Source: Lachnospiraceae bacterium
Lineage (GTDB): Bacteria > Bacillota > Clostridia > Lachnospirales > Lachnospiraceae
NCBI GenBank assembly: GCA_021770345.1
Contig: JAETRD010000015.1
Coordinates: 1 to 64,000 of the forward strand
Direction of reading: 5' to 3'
Length of the DNA stretch: 64,000 bases
Numbering within the stretch: the first letter of the stretch is position 1; each line of letters opens with the position of its first letter. The notes below the pieces were generated by a model. That model did no database searches. It saw only the letters and a program-made list of their open reading frames with translations, and had not been told where the DNA came from. The position numbers were made by a program, and so were the translations under genes. This document shows, piece after piece, positions 1 to 7,161 of this stretch.

Positions 1-374
1 GCCTGAATCACAATTTTCAGATCGTTTCCGCGGATTCCGCCGTACCGTGCCGCCGCATATGTATTTGACGCTTTTTCCCCGCCGCCGTTCAGCCGGTATG
101 CATATAAGGTTTTTGCGCCCAAAAACAGATCCCGGAGTCCCTTCATCTTCGGATCGTCAAACGCATATCCGAAAATCTTTGCGCTGTTCTTCTGAAACTC
201 CTCGTTTGTCACCTCAAAAACTTCTCCCTCTTTTCCCCAGTCCAGCTCGAGAGGCATTGTTGCAATCCCCCGTGCGGACAATGCCGCCGAAGCGGAGGCC
301 GCCGACACGAAATTGATATATGTGCCGGGTAATTCTTTGTTCTGTGTGGTAAAATTACCGCCGCCTAAAGCCAT
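1..374 (-). CDS. Phage contractile tail sheath protein (partial)
   Basis: This gene runs off the left edge of the window, so only the first 124 codons are visible. The N-terminus (MALGGGNFTTQNKELPGTYI, then NFVSA and a GIATMPLELDWG stretch) is the typical start of XkdK-type sheath proteins of myovirus tails and R-type bacteriocins. The sheath polymerises around the tail tube and contracts to drive it through the target envelope. The ATG at 374 has AGGAAAGG upstream and lies two bases after the stop of the small gene before it, so translation is probably coupled. It is the third gene of a minus-strand tail operon. The family assignment is confident; whether the particle is a phage or a headless tail cannot be seen from this fragment. 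Confidence 0.9.
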   Translation of the reverse strand, partial: MALGGGNFTTQNKELPGTYINFVSAASASAALSARGIATMPLELDWGKEGEVFEVTNEEFQKNSAKIFGYAFDDPKMKGLRDLFLGAKTLYAYRLNGGGEKASNTYAAARYGGIRGNDLKIVIQ

Positions 375-375
375 A

Positions 376-588
376 TTAGTTCACCTTTCCTTTCCTGTAT
401 CTCTCAATCATGTTGTCAACTGCTGCGATGGTGTACGTTTTCCCGTCTGTAAGAAGGGCCTCCACCAGATCCCTTTGACTGCGGTATCGCCCTGATGCCG
501 CAATCTGTTCTTTATTGAACAGCGCTTCCGCCATCCTGCTTTCTGCCTGTGCACCGGTTTCCCGCTTTTTTACTGCCGCCAAAATCAC
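376..588 (-). CDS. Small tail-module protein upstream of the sheath gene
   Basis: A 70-residue, charged, probably helical protein with a GTG start. The start overlaps the stop of the tail terminator gene by four bases (GTGA), and AGGAGGTGA lies just upstream. Small proteins with a similar pattern (a KEQIAAS-like stretch, a YTIAAVDNMIERYRKGKVN-like C-terminus) commonly sit just before the sheath gene in clostridial myovirus-type tail clusters. Their function is not known; a tail assembly or regulatory role is only inferred from position. Tight overlaps on both sides show that it belongs to the tail operon. Confidence 0.8.
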   Translation of the reverse strand: MILAAVKKRETGAQAESRMAEALFNKEQIAASGRYRSQRDLVEALLTDGKTYTIAAVDNMIERYRKGKVN

Positions 589-1016
589 TCACCTCCTGCT
601 ACATCCATGTTTCTTTCTAAGCGCTCCATACATTCCCTCTGTTCCACCCGGATTACAAAACAGTCGTAATTTACAAAGAAATTCAAAACACCGCCGACTG
701 TATCGCATTTCATCTTTGTACCCCGAATGGGCCTGCTCTCGCCGCGGACCGTGATATATTCCAGGCACAGCCGCAGTCTTTCTGCAATATCATTGCATTC
801 CTTTTGTTTCTCATCGGTCTGCGGGAAATATCGAATGCAGAACTGATTGGTCCAAAAATACCGGTTTTGGGATATCCGGCTGTTTGTCTGGCTGATACAC
901 GAAATAAGAAAACCGGCTTCTTTTGGGGTCTGCTCCGTTTCTTCCGTATAGATTGTGCAGCCGTCACCAAATTCCTCATTCAGTGCGATGCCGACTGCAT
1001 CGATGATCGTATTTAT
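585..1016 (-). CDS. Phage tail terminator family protein (DUF6838-like), non-canonical start
   Basis: A 143-residue reading frame resembling the DUF6838 tail terminator family: NTIIDAVGIALNEEFGDG near the start, a YFWTNQFCIRYFP segment near the middle, then RGTKMKCDTVGGVLNFFVNY. Tail terminators cap the tail tube and sheath when the final length is reached. The frame is closed by TGA nine bases upstream of the first plausible codon, and no ATG, GTG or TTG exists near the N-terminus. The best start is ATA at 1016-1014, four bases after AGGTGAGG. It is the first gene of the tail operon, 22 bp from the nearest repressor operator. Product confidence is good; the start is uncertain and could reflect a mutation or a sequencing error. 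Confidence 0.8.
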   Translation of the reverse strand: MNTIIDAVGIALNEEFGDGCTIYTEETEQTPKEAGFLISCISQTNSRISQNRYFWTNQFCIRYFPQTDEKQKECNDIAERLRLCLEYITVRGESRPIRGTKMKCDTVGGVLNFFVNYDCFVIRVEQRECMERLERNMDVAGGE

Positions 1017-1037
1017 CTGTCCTCACCTTCTTTCTAA

Positions 1038-1203
1038 GTTGATTTTTATTCAACATGCGGGGTAAAAAAATTTTATTTCCCTTTTCGTTTCTTTGATTCT
1101 ATAATTTCTCTCCCCTTTTGTTGATTGTTGTTCAACCTGTAATTATATTACATCACAGTTGAATACTTGTCAACCCATTTTTTAAAAATGTTGAATAATA
1201 TTC
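1038..1203. promoter_or_regulatory. Repressor operators O1-O3 plus one half site
   Basis: Three copies of the exact pattern GTTGA-N7-TCAAC occur at 1038-1054, 1120-1136 and 1158-1174. A fourth site at 1190-1206 keeps only the GTTGA half. O3 covers the -35 box of the tail promoter and the half site overlaps the -35 box of the repressor promoter. Repeated, evenly sized dyads between a repressor gene and a divergent operon are what a dimeric cI/Xre repressor uses. O1 lies 22 bp from the tail terminator gene, so the tail operon appears to be the direct target. Confidence 0.8.
1145..1173 (-). promoter_or_regulatory. Divergent promoter of the tail operon
   Basis: On the minus strand TTGACA (1173-1168) and TAATAT (1150-1145) are separated by 17 bp. 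The -35 box lies inside operator O3, so repressor binding should block it. The transcript would have a leader of about 120 nt carrying O2 and O1 before the tail terminator gene. Confidence 0.7.
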
Positions 1204-1219
1204 TTTTCTATGGTATAAT
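1191..1219 (+). promoter_or_regulatory. Promoter of the repressor gene
   Basis: TTGAAT (1191-1196), a 17-bp spacer and a perfect TATAAT (1214-1219). The -35 box overlaps the incomplete fourth operator, which suggests weak autoregulation. Confidence 0.8.
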
Positions 1220-1245
1220 CAGCAACAGAAAGGTTGGTGAACAGC

Positions 1246-1572
1246 ATGACTGCACAGGAATCTATGGGATTAAGAATCAAAGCATTGCGCGAAGAAAAAA
1301 AACTGTCCCAGTCCGCACTCGCCGAATTAGTCGGATATAAGGACAAGACCGCCATCGCAAAAGTCGAAGCGGGAAAGGTAGACCTGCCGCAAAGCAAAAT
1401 ATCCGCTTTTGCAAAAGCGTTAAATACTTCCACTTCCTATTTATTTGCGGACGGCAGCGATGAAAATGAACCACAGACCATCGCCGCCCACTTTGACGGC
1501 GACGAATACACCGAGGCAGAACTGGATGAGATCAGAAAATTTGCCGAATTTGTCAAATCCAGGCGCAAATAG
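1246..1572 (+). CDS. Xre/cI-like helix-turn-helix repressor
   Basis: A 108-residue protein with an N-terminal HTH of the Xre/cI class at residues 1-60 (MGLRIKALREEKKLSQSALAELVG, then KTAIAKVEAGKVDLPQSKI) and an acidic C-terminal tail. There is no LexA/CI-type autoprotease domain, so induction would depend on a separate protein, fitting the ImmA-like gene that follows. The ATG at 1246 is preferred, six bases after GGTG; an in-frame TTG at 1234 has no proper spacing. The repressor is divergent from the tail operon with three operators in between, so it very likely represses tail production. This arrangement mirrors the ImmR/ImmA pairs of mobile elements. Confidence 0.88.
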   Translation: MTAQESMGLRIKALREEKKLSQSALAELVGYKDKTAIAKVEAGKVDLPQSKISAFAKALNTSTSYLFADGSDENEPQTIAAHFDGDEYTEAELDEIRKFAEFVKSRRK

Positions 1573-1611
1573 TCCCGTTTATGGGACACCCTCTGTGATA
1601 CGATACTGATA

Positions 1612-1652
1612 CCTTCGATGAACAAGGGCACACATCCTTTGTCCACCGAGGG
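1612..1652. repeat. Hairpin repeat, copy 1
   Basis: Between the repressor and protease genes lies an imperfect 41-nt hairpin: CCTTCGATGAACAAGG, a short loop, then CCTTTGTCCACCGAGGG. The first 22 bases including one flanking base (1610-1631) are identical to 31020-31041, and a related hairpin is at 37696-37742. There is no U-tract, so it is unlikely to be a strong terminator. Confidence 0.55.
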
Positions 1653-1696
1653 CGGCAACTTATAAAAATCCAAACAATCATTATGGAGTAGTAAAT

Positions 1697-2170
1697 TTGA
1701 CAGAGTACGAAAAACTTTTGGACCATGCCAAAAAGAGCAATGTAACCGTCATCGAGAATTATCCTTTTGAAAGCAATCGCATCAGGGCACTTTACTGTGA
1801 CAGCGTGGTCGCTTTGGGCAAAAACATGGAAACAGACGCGGAAAAAGCCTGCATTCTGGCGGAGGAACTCGGCCACCACGATACCGCGGTCGGCGATATC
1901 GTAGCCCAGTCTTCCGCCGCAAACCGCAGACAGGAGATGCGCGGCCGAATCTTCGCATACGACCGTCTCGTCGGCTTGCACGGAATTCTGAGCGCCTATC
2001 ATCATCACTGTCAGAGCTTTTCCGAGACTGCGGAATACCTCAATGTGACCGAGGCATTTCTAAGCGATGCCATATCCTATTACAAAGGCAAATACGGCGC
2101 CTACACGACCGTTGACAATTATGTGATTCTGTTTGAACCCGCGATCGCCGTACTTGAACTGACAACCTGA
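1697..2170 (+). CDS. ImmA/IrrE-type metallopeptidase, anti-repressor
   Basis: A 157-residue protein with the element-borne ImmA pattern ACILAEELGHHDTAVGDI, in which the helix of the zinc site reads EELGH rather than HELGH, as in many clostridial phage homologues. ImmA-like proteases cleave the neighbouring Xre repressor after DNA damage or another signal and so switch on the repressed operon. The start is TTG at 1697 behind GGAG; no ATG fits. It follows the repressor on the same strand. The C-terminal part (TTVDNYVILFEPAIAVLEL) is normal for the group. Beyond it the chromosome changes to sugar-metabolism genes, with no integrase. Confidence 0.82.
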   Translation: MTEYEKLLDHAKKSNVTVIENYPFESNRIRALYCDSVVALGKNMETDAEKACILAEELGHHDTAVGDIVAQSSAANRRQEMRGRIFAYDRLVGLHGILSAYHHHCQSFSETAEYLNVTEAFLSDAISYYKGKYGAYTTVDNYVILFEPAIAVLELTT

Positions 2171-2229
2171 ACGGGTTCGACAAAACTCTATACCGGAGGC
2201 CAAAGCATCATCAAGAAGCCCCCTCCCCG

Positions 2230-3048
2230 TCACCGGGAATTACGGCCAAACACTTCGATCTGCGTCAGCGCCGGAAACGGGGACGGATCATCCGCGCGAA
2301 TCAGGCTGCTTAGTTTCAGCCAGGTAATCCCGGTACGCCGGATTGGAAATACATGGGGAGCCACGCTTTTTTCCATTTTAAGGATCTCGGAACTTCCGTC
2401 GGAAAACGACACCGTAGCCTCCTCCCACCAGCTGTCGTGCGGGAAATCCGCACGCGTGGTAAGCCGCAGCTCATCCATATCCACCGGGCGTCCGAACTCC
2501 ACCGTAATCTCGGCATCCTCCCGCTGGTCTATCCCCCATGACTGGAACGGCCAGGGATAATGGCAGGTGTTCGCAAGCACACCGTCTATCACGTTGCGGG
2601 CGGCAAACAGCGCCTCGATCGGGCCCTTTGTCGCCACATTCGCGTAAACGTGAGGGTAGCAGCCCTCGCTGTCCTTCTGATCCATCACATTCTTCGCCAG
2701 ATTGCGGTAATTTGCGTTTTCCTGTTCCCCGACTCTGCGCATCGTGATATAATGCCGTTCCCCGATGAAGCTGCCGGGGCAGTAAGAGATTCTCGGCACC
2801 CCAAAAGGATTTTCCTTCTCAAACGGAATGACATATTCTGCCTCGGCCCGGGTCAGGTACACATATGCTTCATCCATCGCTCCGTCCACCCGAATCGCAT
2901 AAAACGCCGGGAACTCGTCCGTCGAAAAAATCAGCTTATCACCGGGTTCGTATTCCCCCTGATGCACCATCCATATATTGTTTTCCCCTTCGGCATGGCA
3001 TTTCCTGTCACCCGAACCGCTCCATACATCAATACTTAACTTTGACAT
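2230..3048 (-). CDS. Putative carbohydrate-binding protein with discoidin-like C-terminal domain
   Basis: A 272-residue protein without signal peptide or membrane segment. Residues 130-270 (ARNVIDGVLANTCH, ITVEFGRPVDMDELRLTTRAD, a WWEEATVSFSDGS strand, ending IEVFGR) have the layout of an F5/8-type C (discoidin, CBM32-like) beta-sandwich. The N-terminal 120 residues are unfamiliar. ATG 3048 has AAAGGGG upstream and is preferred over an upstream in-frame ATG. It lies downstream of the uronate operon on the same strand, separated by a terminator-like hairpin. Such proteins are commonly encoded beside glycan-degrading genes. Being apparently cytoplasmic it may bind an imported oligosaccharide, but this is inference. 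Confidence 0.55.
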   Translation of the reverse strand: MSKLSIDVWSGSGDRKCHAEGENNIWMVHQGEYEPGDKLIFSTDEFPAFYAIRVDGAMDEAYVYLTRAEAEYVIPFEKENPFGVPRISYCPGSFIGERHYITMRRVGEQENANYRNLAKNVMDQKDSEGCYPHVYANVATKGPIEALFAARNVIDGVLANTCHYPWPFQSWGIDQREDAEITVEFGRPVDMDELRLTTRADFPHDSWWEEATVSFSDGSSEILKMEKSVAPHVFPIRRTGITWLKLSSLIRADDPSPFPALTQIEVFGRNSR

Positions 3049-3075
3049 GCGATACCCCTTTCGTGTTTGATTCAA

Positions 3076-3117
3076 AAATACCCGGACCCCGGCGCCAGAA
3101 GACGCCGGAAGACCGGG
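3076..3117 (-). terminator. Terminator-like nested hairpin
   Basis: On the minus strand an outer CCCGG/CCGGG stem encloses CCGGCG/CGCCGG and is followed by TATTTTTG. It lies between the isomerase gene and the discoidin-like gene and should end, or reduce, transcription of the uronate operon. Confidence 0.65.
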
Positions 3118-3126
3118 CCTGACTGC

Positions 3127-3762
3127 CTACAGCAGTCCTTTTACATACTCCTCAATTTCCGGATCTTTGCAGTTTGCAAAGAACAGCTCCTTAAAATGCT
3201 CGCCGGCTACGGCTCCCTTGAGAAGCTCCTGGTCGATGTCCCTGAGCCCGTCCAACAGCGGCCGCATCGTCTTTGCGCGCACTTCGTCCAGGATGCGCTT
3301 GTTCCGCATTTCCGGCTCCACACGCTCGGGCGGATAACCCTGGCCGTGACCAAAGCCGAACAGCTTTTCAAACACATACTCCAGATTCAGCTCGCCGCCC
3401 CAGCCAAAGCCTTTGGCAAACGGAACCGCCACGGCATTGCCGTCATTGACATGTGCAAACGTATAGGCATCCACCGGGTCTTCCACATGGCCGCAGATCA
3501 CGCCGGGGAAGCTGTTCATCGCCAACATGGCTCCCTCACCCGTGCCGCAGCCGGTGATCACAAAGTCCGCCGCCCCACTGTTCAGCAGGATTGCCCCCAG
3601 AATCCCGCACTGCACATAGGTGAGCTGACTGGCATCGTCCGCTGCGTACATTCCGTAATTATCCACGGTATGGCCCATAGGCTCCACTACTTTTTTCAAC
3701 GCTGCCAGGATCGTGCCGTTTTTCGCAGCCTGGCTGTTTTCGTTAATCAATGCAATTCTCAT
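3127..3762 (-). CDS. dhuI: RpiB/LacA/LacB-family isomerase, DhuI-like
   Basis: A 211-residue protein with the RpiB-fold signature CGTGEGAMLAMN at residues 72-83, corresponding to the CGTGxG active-site loop of ribose-5-phosphate isomerase B. Members about 210 residues long, encoded beside an SDR and a GH88 enzyme, match the streptococcal DhuI group. DhuI isomerises 4-deoxy-L-threo-5-hexosulose uronate, the unsaturated uronate released from glycosaminoglycans, to the 2,5-diketo acid. It is the last gene of a three-gene minus-strand operon, 24 bp after the dehydrogenase. The family is certain; the substrate rests on gene context. A different sugar isomerase role remains possible. Confidence 0.8.
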   Translation of the reverse strand: MRIALINENSQAAKNGTILAALKKVVEPMGHTVDNYGMYAADDASQLTYVQCGILGAILLNSGAADFVITGCGTGEGAMLAMNSFPGVICGHVEDPVDAYTFAHVNDGNAVAVPFAKGFGWGGELNLEYVFEKLFGFGHGQGYPPERVEPEMRNKRILDEVRAKTMRPLLDGLRDIDQELLKGAVAGEHFKELFFANCKDPEIEEYVKGLL

Positions 3763-3786
3763 TGTTTTCCTCCTGAATTATAATTA

Positions 3787-4587
3787 TTAATCTCCCTGCG
3801 GCTGCTTGCCGATGTAGGCCAGAATACCGCCGTCCACATACAGAATGTGGCCGTTGACGAAATCCGAAGCGGAAGAAGCAAGGAACACTGCCGGACCGCC
3901 CAGATCTGCCGCCTCGCCCCAGCGGTTCGCCGGTGTCTTGGCAAGAATGAACTGATCAAACGGGTGCTTCGAACCGTCAGGCTGAACCTCCCGCAGAGGT
4001 GCGGTCTGCGGCGTTGCGATATAGCCAGGTCCAATGCCGTTGCACTGGATATTGTACTGTCCGTACTCGCTCGCGATGTTCTTTGTGAGCATCTTCAGGC
4101 CGCCCTTGGCCGCCGCATATGCGGATACGGTCTCCCGCCCCAGCTCGCTCATCATCGAGCAGATATTGATGATCTTGCCGCCGCCCTTCTTAATCATACT
4201 GGGGATCACTGCCTTTGACACGATAAACGGCGCGTTCAGATCCACATCAATAACCTGACGGAAATCCTTTGCACTCATCTCAAGCATCGGAATCCGCTTG
4301 ATGATGCCTGCATTGTTTACCAGAATGTCGACGACGCCCACCTCGGACTCAATCTGAGCCACCATGGCCTGTACCGCCTCCTCGTTTGTCACATCACACA
4401 CATAGCCGTGTGCAGTGATGCCGTTCTCTGCGTATGCAGCCAGCCCCTTGTCCACAAGCTCCTGCTTGATATCGTTGAAAACGATCGTCGCCCCGGCCTC
4501 CGCCAGCGCATTTGCAATGGCAAAGCCAATGCCGTAAGATGCGCCGGTGACCAGCGCCGTTTTGCCCTTCAAACTAAAATCTGCCAT
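3787..4587 (-). CDS. dhuD: SDR dehydrogenase, DhuD/gluconate 5-dehydrogenase type
   Basis: A 266-residue classical short-chain dehydrogenase: TGASYGIG at residues 14-21 binds the cofactor, NNAGI follows near 90, the catalytic Ser lies in NICSMMSELG and the Tyr/Lys pair in YAAAK. IIKRIPMLEM is typical of the gluconate 5-dehydrogenase/KduD branch. In streptococcal glycosaminoglycan operons the homologue DhuD reduces 3-deoxy-D-glycero-2,5-hexodiulosonate to 2-keto-3-deoxygluconate. Position between the GH88 and RpiB-family genes supports that reaction here. No KDG kinase or aldolase gene is present in the window, so the end of the route must be encoded elsewhere. Confidence 0.85.
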   Translation of the reverse strand: MADFSLKGKTALVTGASYGIGFAIANALAEAGATIVFNDIKQELVDKGLAAYAENGITAHGYVCDVTNEEAVQAMVAQIESEVGVVDILVNNAGIIKRIPMLEMSAKDFRQVIDVDLNAPFIVSKAVIPSMIKKGGGKIINICSMMSELGRETVSAYAAAKGGLKMLTKNIASEYGQYNIQCNGIGPGYIATPQTAPLREVQPDGSKHPFDQFILAKTPANRWGEAADLGGPAVFLASSASDFVNGHILYVDGGILAYIGKQPQGD

Positions 4588-4658
4588 TTTTCAATTCCCT
4601 CCTTGATACTAATACTTTGTCCAAATCATGGCTCATGTAATCCGGTTTCCGTCCCCGG

Positions 4659-5858
4659 TTACCAGATAAACATATCCTTCCCTTTCAGCCGCAGCACCGC
4701 CTCAATCAAATAATAGTCCGCATAAATGATCGGCACTTCGGTGTTTTCCCCGGTGGGATCGTTGTAAAAATAAGTTCCGCCGTCCACGATCGAATCCTCT
4801 TCCGGTACCCAGTTGCAGAACTTCTCGTCGCAGGCTCTGAGCATGCGGTAAGCCGCCTCGATATAAAACCGTTTTTCATTTTCGGTCACATGCTCTGCGA
4901 TTTCCAGCAGACCGCAGGCGGTAATCATCGCCGCGGTGGTATCGTATTTCACCGGCTCCTCCGGTGCGCGGTAGTCGACAAGCGGCAGCCAGTCGTTGAC
5001 CGCCATGTTGGCGATGCAGTAATGCGCACACCGTTTGGCGGTATCCAGAAATGATACGTCTCCGGTATGGCGATAGCTCAGTGCAAAGCCATACACTGCC
5101 CAGGACTGACCTCTGCTCCACGAGGAACCCTCCCCATAGCCCTGTCCGCCGGGAGCATGGATAAATTCACCCGTATCGGGGTCAAAACCCACAATGTGAT
5201 TGCAGCTTCCGTCCGGGCGGGTGACATACTGCTGCGCCGTTTTGGCATGATTCACCGCGACATGCTTAAACCGCGGATCACCGGTCTCCTCAGACGCCCA
5301 GTACAACAACGGAATATTCATCATGCAGTCGACAATCATCCAGCCGCGGATATCTGCCTTGCCTGCGCCCATAATCTTACCGGCCATTTCCCCCATCCGG
5401 TCCGGCCACGCGCGAATAAAGCCGCCCTGCAGATTGTAGCGTCCGGCCAGAAGATGCGCCGCGAGAAGTCCCCTGCGGCGGGCATCCTTATCTCCTGTCT
5501 TGCGGTAATTCGCCACGGCGGAGGGCAGGAACAGGAAACCGAGATCGTGATTTACCTCATCGGAGTCCTCCAGGATAACGGCCAGCCGGTCCTCCACCCC
5601 CTTTGCGGCGGTCCGGTATGCCTCATCACCGGTCGCCTCATACATCTGCCACAACATCCCCGGCCAGAAGCCGTTGGTCCAGTTGCCGATGCCATAGAGC
5701 GAATCGTCACTGCCCATATCGGCATACTTTCCGTCCTTCGGCGTGTAAGGAATCAGCGTCCCCAGCCGATCACACTCCGCTTTCATCTTGAGCAGCAACT
5801 TGTCATACACCTCATCCAGCCATTCCTGATTTGTCTGCCCCGTTTTTGTCTCTCCCAT
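4659..5858 (-). CDS. ugl: Unsaturated glucuronyl hydrolase, GH88
   Basis: A 399-residue GH88 enzyme with an (alpha/alpha)6-barrel pattern and no signal peptide, so cytoplasmic. Two conserved aspartates of the family are recognisable, in VNHDLGF (about residue 105) and IVDCMMN (about 177). GH88 enzymes hydrate the unsaturated uronate at the non-reducing end of disaccharides made by polysaccharide lyases from hyaluronan, chondroitin or heparin. The start at 5858 lies seven bases after GAGGAGGT; an ATG six bases upstream touches the ribosome-binding site. It heads the operon with the DhuD- and DhuI-like genes, below an AraC regulator. No lyase or transporter gene is nearby. Confidence 0.88.
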   Translation of the reverse strand: MGETKTGQTNQEWLDEVYDKLLLKMKAECDRLGTLIPYTPKDGKYADMGSDDSLYGIGNWTNGFWPGMLWQMYEATGDEAYRTAAKGVEDRLAVILEDSDEVNHDLGFLFLPSAVANYRKTGDKDARRRGLLAAHLLAGRYNLQGGFIRAWPDRMGEMAGKIMGAGKADIRGWMIVDCMMNIPLLYWASEETGDPRFKHVAVNHAKTAQQYVTRPDGSCNHIVGFDPDTGEFIHAPGGQGYGEGSSWSRGQSWAVYGFALSYRHTGDVSFLDTAKRCAHYCIANMAVNDWLPLVDYRAPEEPVKYDTTAAMITACGLLEIAEHVTENEKRFYIEAAYRMLRACDEKFCNWVPEEDSIVDGGTYFYNDPTGENTEVPIIYADYYLIEAVLRLKGKDMFIW

Positions 5859-5895
5859 ATACATACCTCCTCACTGTACTCTTTTGACAAACACA

Positions 5896-5937
5896 ATTCC
5901 ACGGTGCACCTTCTCATTGTGGAATATGTATATTATA
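5896..5937 (-). promoter_or_regulatory. Probable promoter of the uronate operon
   Basis: A TATAAT on the minus strand at 5937-5932 without a good -35 box suggests an activator-dependent promoter, fitting the AraC gene upstream. Just downstream is an inverted repeat ATTCCAC (5896-5902)/GTGGAAT (5919-5925), a possible operator or leader hairpin. Confidence 0.45.
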
Positions 5938-6049
5938 GCAAAGTGTTTTCTCAATTTCCTGTCATATTTATCTGTAAATGTTGCAAATCTGCTTTTCTTT
6001 CTCCCAATCGAACGTATTTAAAAATGTTCCGGCGCATCCCGGCATCCGC

Positions 6050-6925
6050 TCAATGCTCGTAGGATGCATATTTTTTCGGAGATACTCCCACAACTTTCGT
6101 AAATGCCTTGAGGAAATTACTGTAGTCCCGGAAACCGCACAGATTGACGGTTTCCGCCACGGAGTGCCCCTCCGCCAGCAGGGTTTTTGCACGGGAAATC
6201 CGCTTGGCAGTGATGTAGCGGTTCATCGTGGTCCCCGTAGCATCCTTAAATATCTTGCGCAGGTAAGAACTGCTGAAGTGAAACTGGTCCGCCAGCGCAG
6301 GAATCGTCAATTCCTCCGCCAGATGCTGATTGATATAAGACAAAATCTCGTCAATCTGTCCATGGTGAGACCCCGCCGACTCCCGCTGTATCGCGCTTAC
6401 CGTCTTCTTTTCGCTGCAGCGGGAGATAAAAATCCCGTTCAGGTAAGCCATCAGCTCCAGAAATACCGCCTGATCAATGATATCCTGTCCGAAGTTCTTA
6501 TCTGCGGACAGCTTGTGAATATAATAAATAAACCGCTTCTGCTCCTCCTCGGAGAGCATGATTTTGTGTCCAAACGGGGTTTCTCTGCAAGTAAAACAGG
6601 TATATAGGTCCGTCTGCGGTGTGGAAAGCTGTTTCAAATACTCAGGGTGAATGGAAATCACAATTCTCTCATGGGTCGTCTGATCAATCTGGGCGAGATA
6701 ATGACTCTCAAACTGATTGATAAAAAAAATATTTCCCGGTTCGAACTCGTATATCCGATTGTCGATCAGGAACTGCTTTCCGCCCGAAATGGAAAAATAA
6801 ATCTCGTAACAGTCATGAATATGAATGCTCATGGTTTTTTCGTCATTATACATCCAGGCGACAGCAAATGTCTTTGTCTCCAGACAGGACTGTATTGCGG
6901 ATATGCAGGAATCATATACATACAT
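6050..6925 (-). CDS. AraC-family regulator, probably of the uronate operon
   Basis: A 291-residue regulator. The N-terminal cupin (MSIHIHDCYEIYFSISG, then a YEFEPGNIFFINQFESHY stretch) is a sugar-sensing AraC fold. The C-terminal 95 residues contain two helix-turn-helix motifs (ELTIPALADQFHFSSSYLRK and SVAETVNLCGFRDYSNFLKA, ending GVSPKKYA). Hydrophobic residues replace most metal ligands of true cupins, as usual for sensory AraC proteins. It lies 190 bp upstream of ugl on the same strand, and the ugl promoter has a poor -35 box, so activation of ugl-dhuD-dhuI in response to a uronate is likely but inferred. Its own promoter has 20-bp direct repeats. Confidence 0.88.
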   Translation of the reverse strand: MYVYDSCISAIQSCLETKTFAVAWMYNDEKTMSIHIHDCYEIYFSISGGKQFLIDNRIYEFEPGNIFFINQFESHYLAQIDQTTHERIVISIHPEYLKQLSTPQTDLYTCFTCRETPFGHKIMLSEEEQKRFIYYIHKLSADKNFGQDIIDQAVFLELMAYLNGIFISRCSEKKTVSAIQRESAGSHHGQIDEILSYINQHLAEELTIPALADQFHFSSSYLRKIFKDATGTTMNRYITAKRISRAKTLLAEGHSVAETVNLCGFRDYSNFLKAFTKVVGVSPKKYASYEH

Positions 6926-6977
6926 AGCTTCTCCTTTTTCAAAGCGAAATCTGCCGTTTTATCGTACCGTCTTTTCA

Positions 6978-7054
6978 ATTATAGCAAAAACAAACGCTAT
7001 TCGTTAGAAAAAACAAGCGTGTTTTAGAAAAAACGAGCGCGTTTTAGAAAAAAC
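6978..7054 (-). promoter_or_regulatory. AraC gene promoter region with 20-bp direct repeats
   Basis: TATAAT on the minus strand at 6983-6978 precedes the AraC gene. Upstream lie two and a half head-to-tail 20-bp units beginning TTAGAAAAAAC at 7004, 7024 and 7044. Direct repeats of this size two helical turns apart are typical of AraC binding sites, so autoregulation is plausible. Confidence 0.45.
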
Positions 7055-7161
7055 TATGTCCCCATTCCGATTTAACAGCCTAAATCATTACAAATTTTCC
7101 GGCATCCGATTTTTGGATTGTCCTTTTCAAATCGGCTTTTTTGTGTTACAATAAACTTCAT

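Noticed and set aside
1145-1246. Search for a LexA box in the repressor/tail promoter region
   Set aside because: No GAACN4GTTC motif is present; the control there seems to go through the GTTGA-N7-TCAAC operators and the ImmA protease instead.
2338-2541. Small plus- and minus-strand frames inside the discoidin-like gene
   Set aside because: All overlap the well-supported 272-residue frame and have no ribosome-binding site or known motif.
7004-7054. Short direct repeats considered as a CRISPR array
   Set aside because: Units are 20 bp, adjacent without spacers, and only two and a half copies exist. The 59.5-kb repeats are coding minisatellite units, also without spacers. No cas gene is present.
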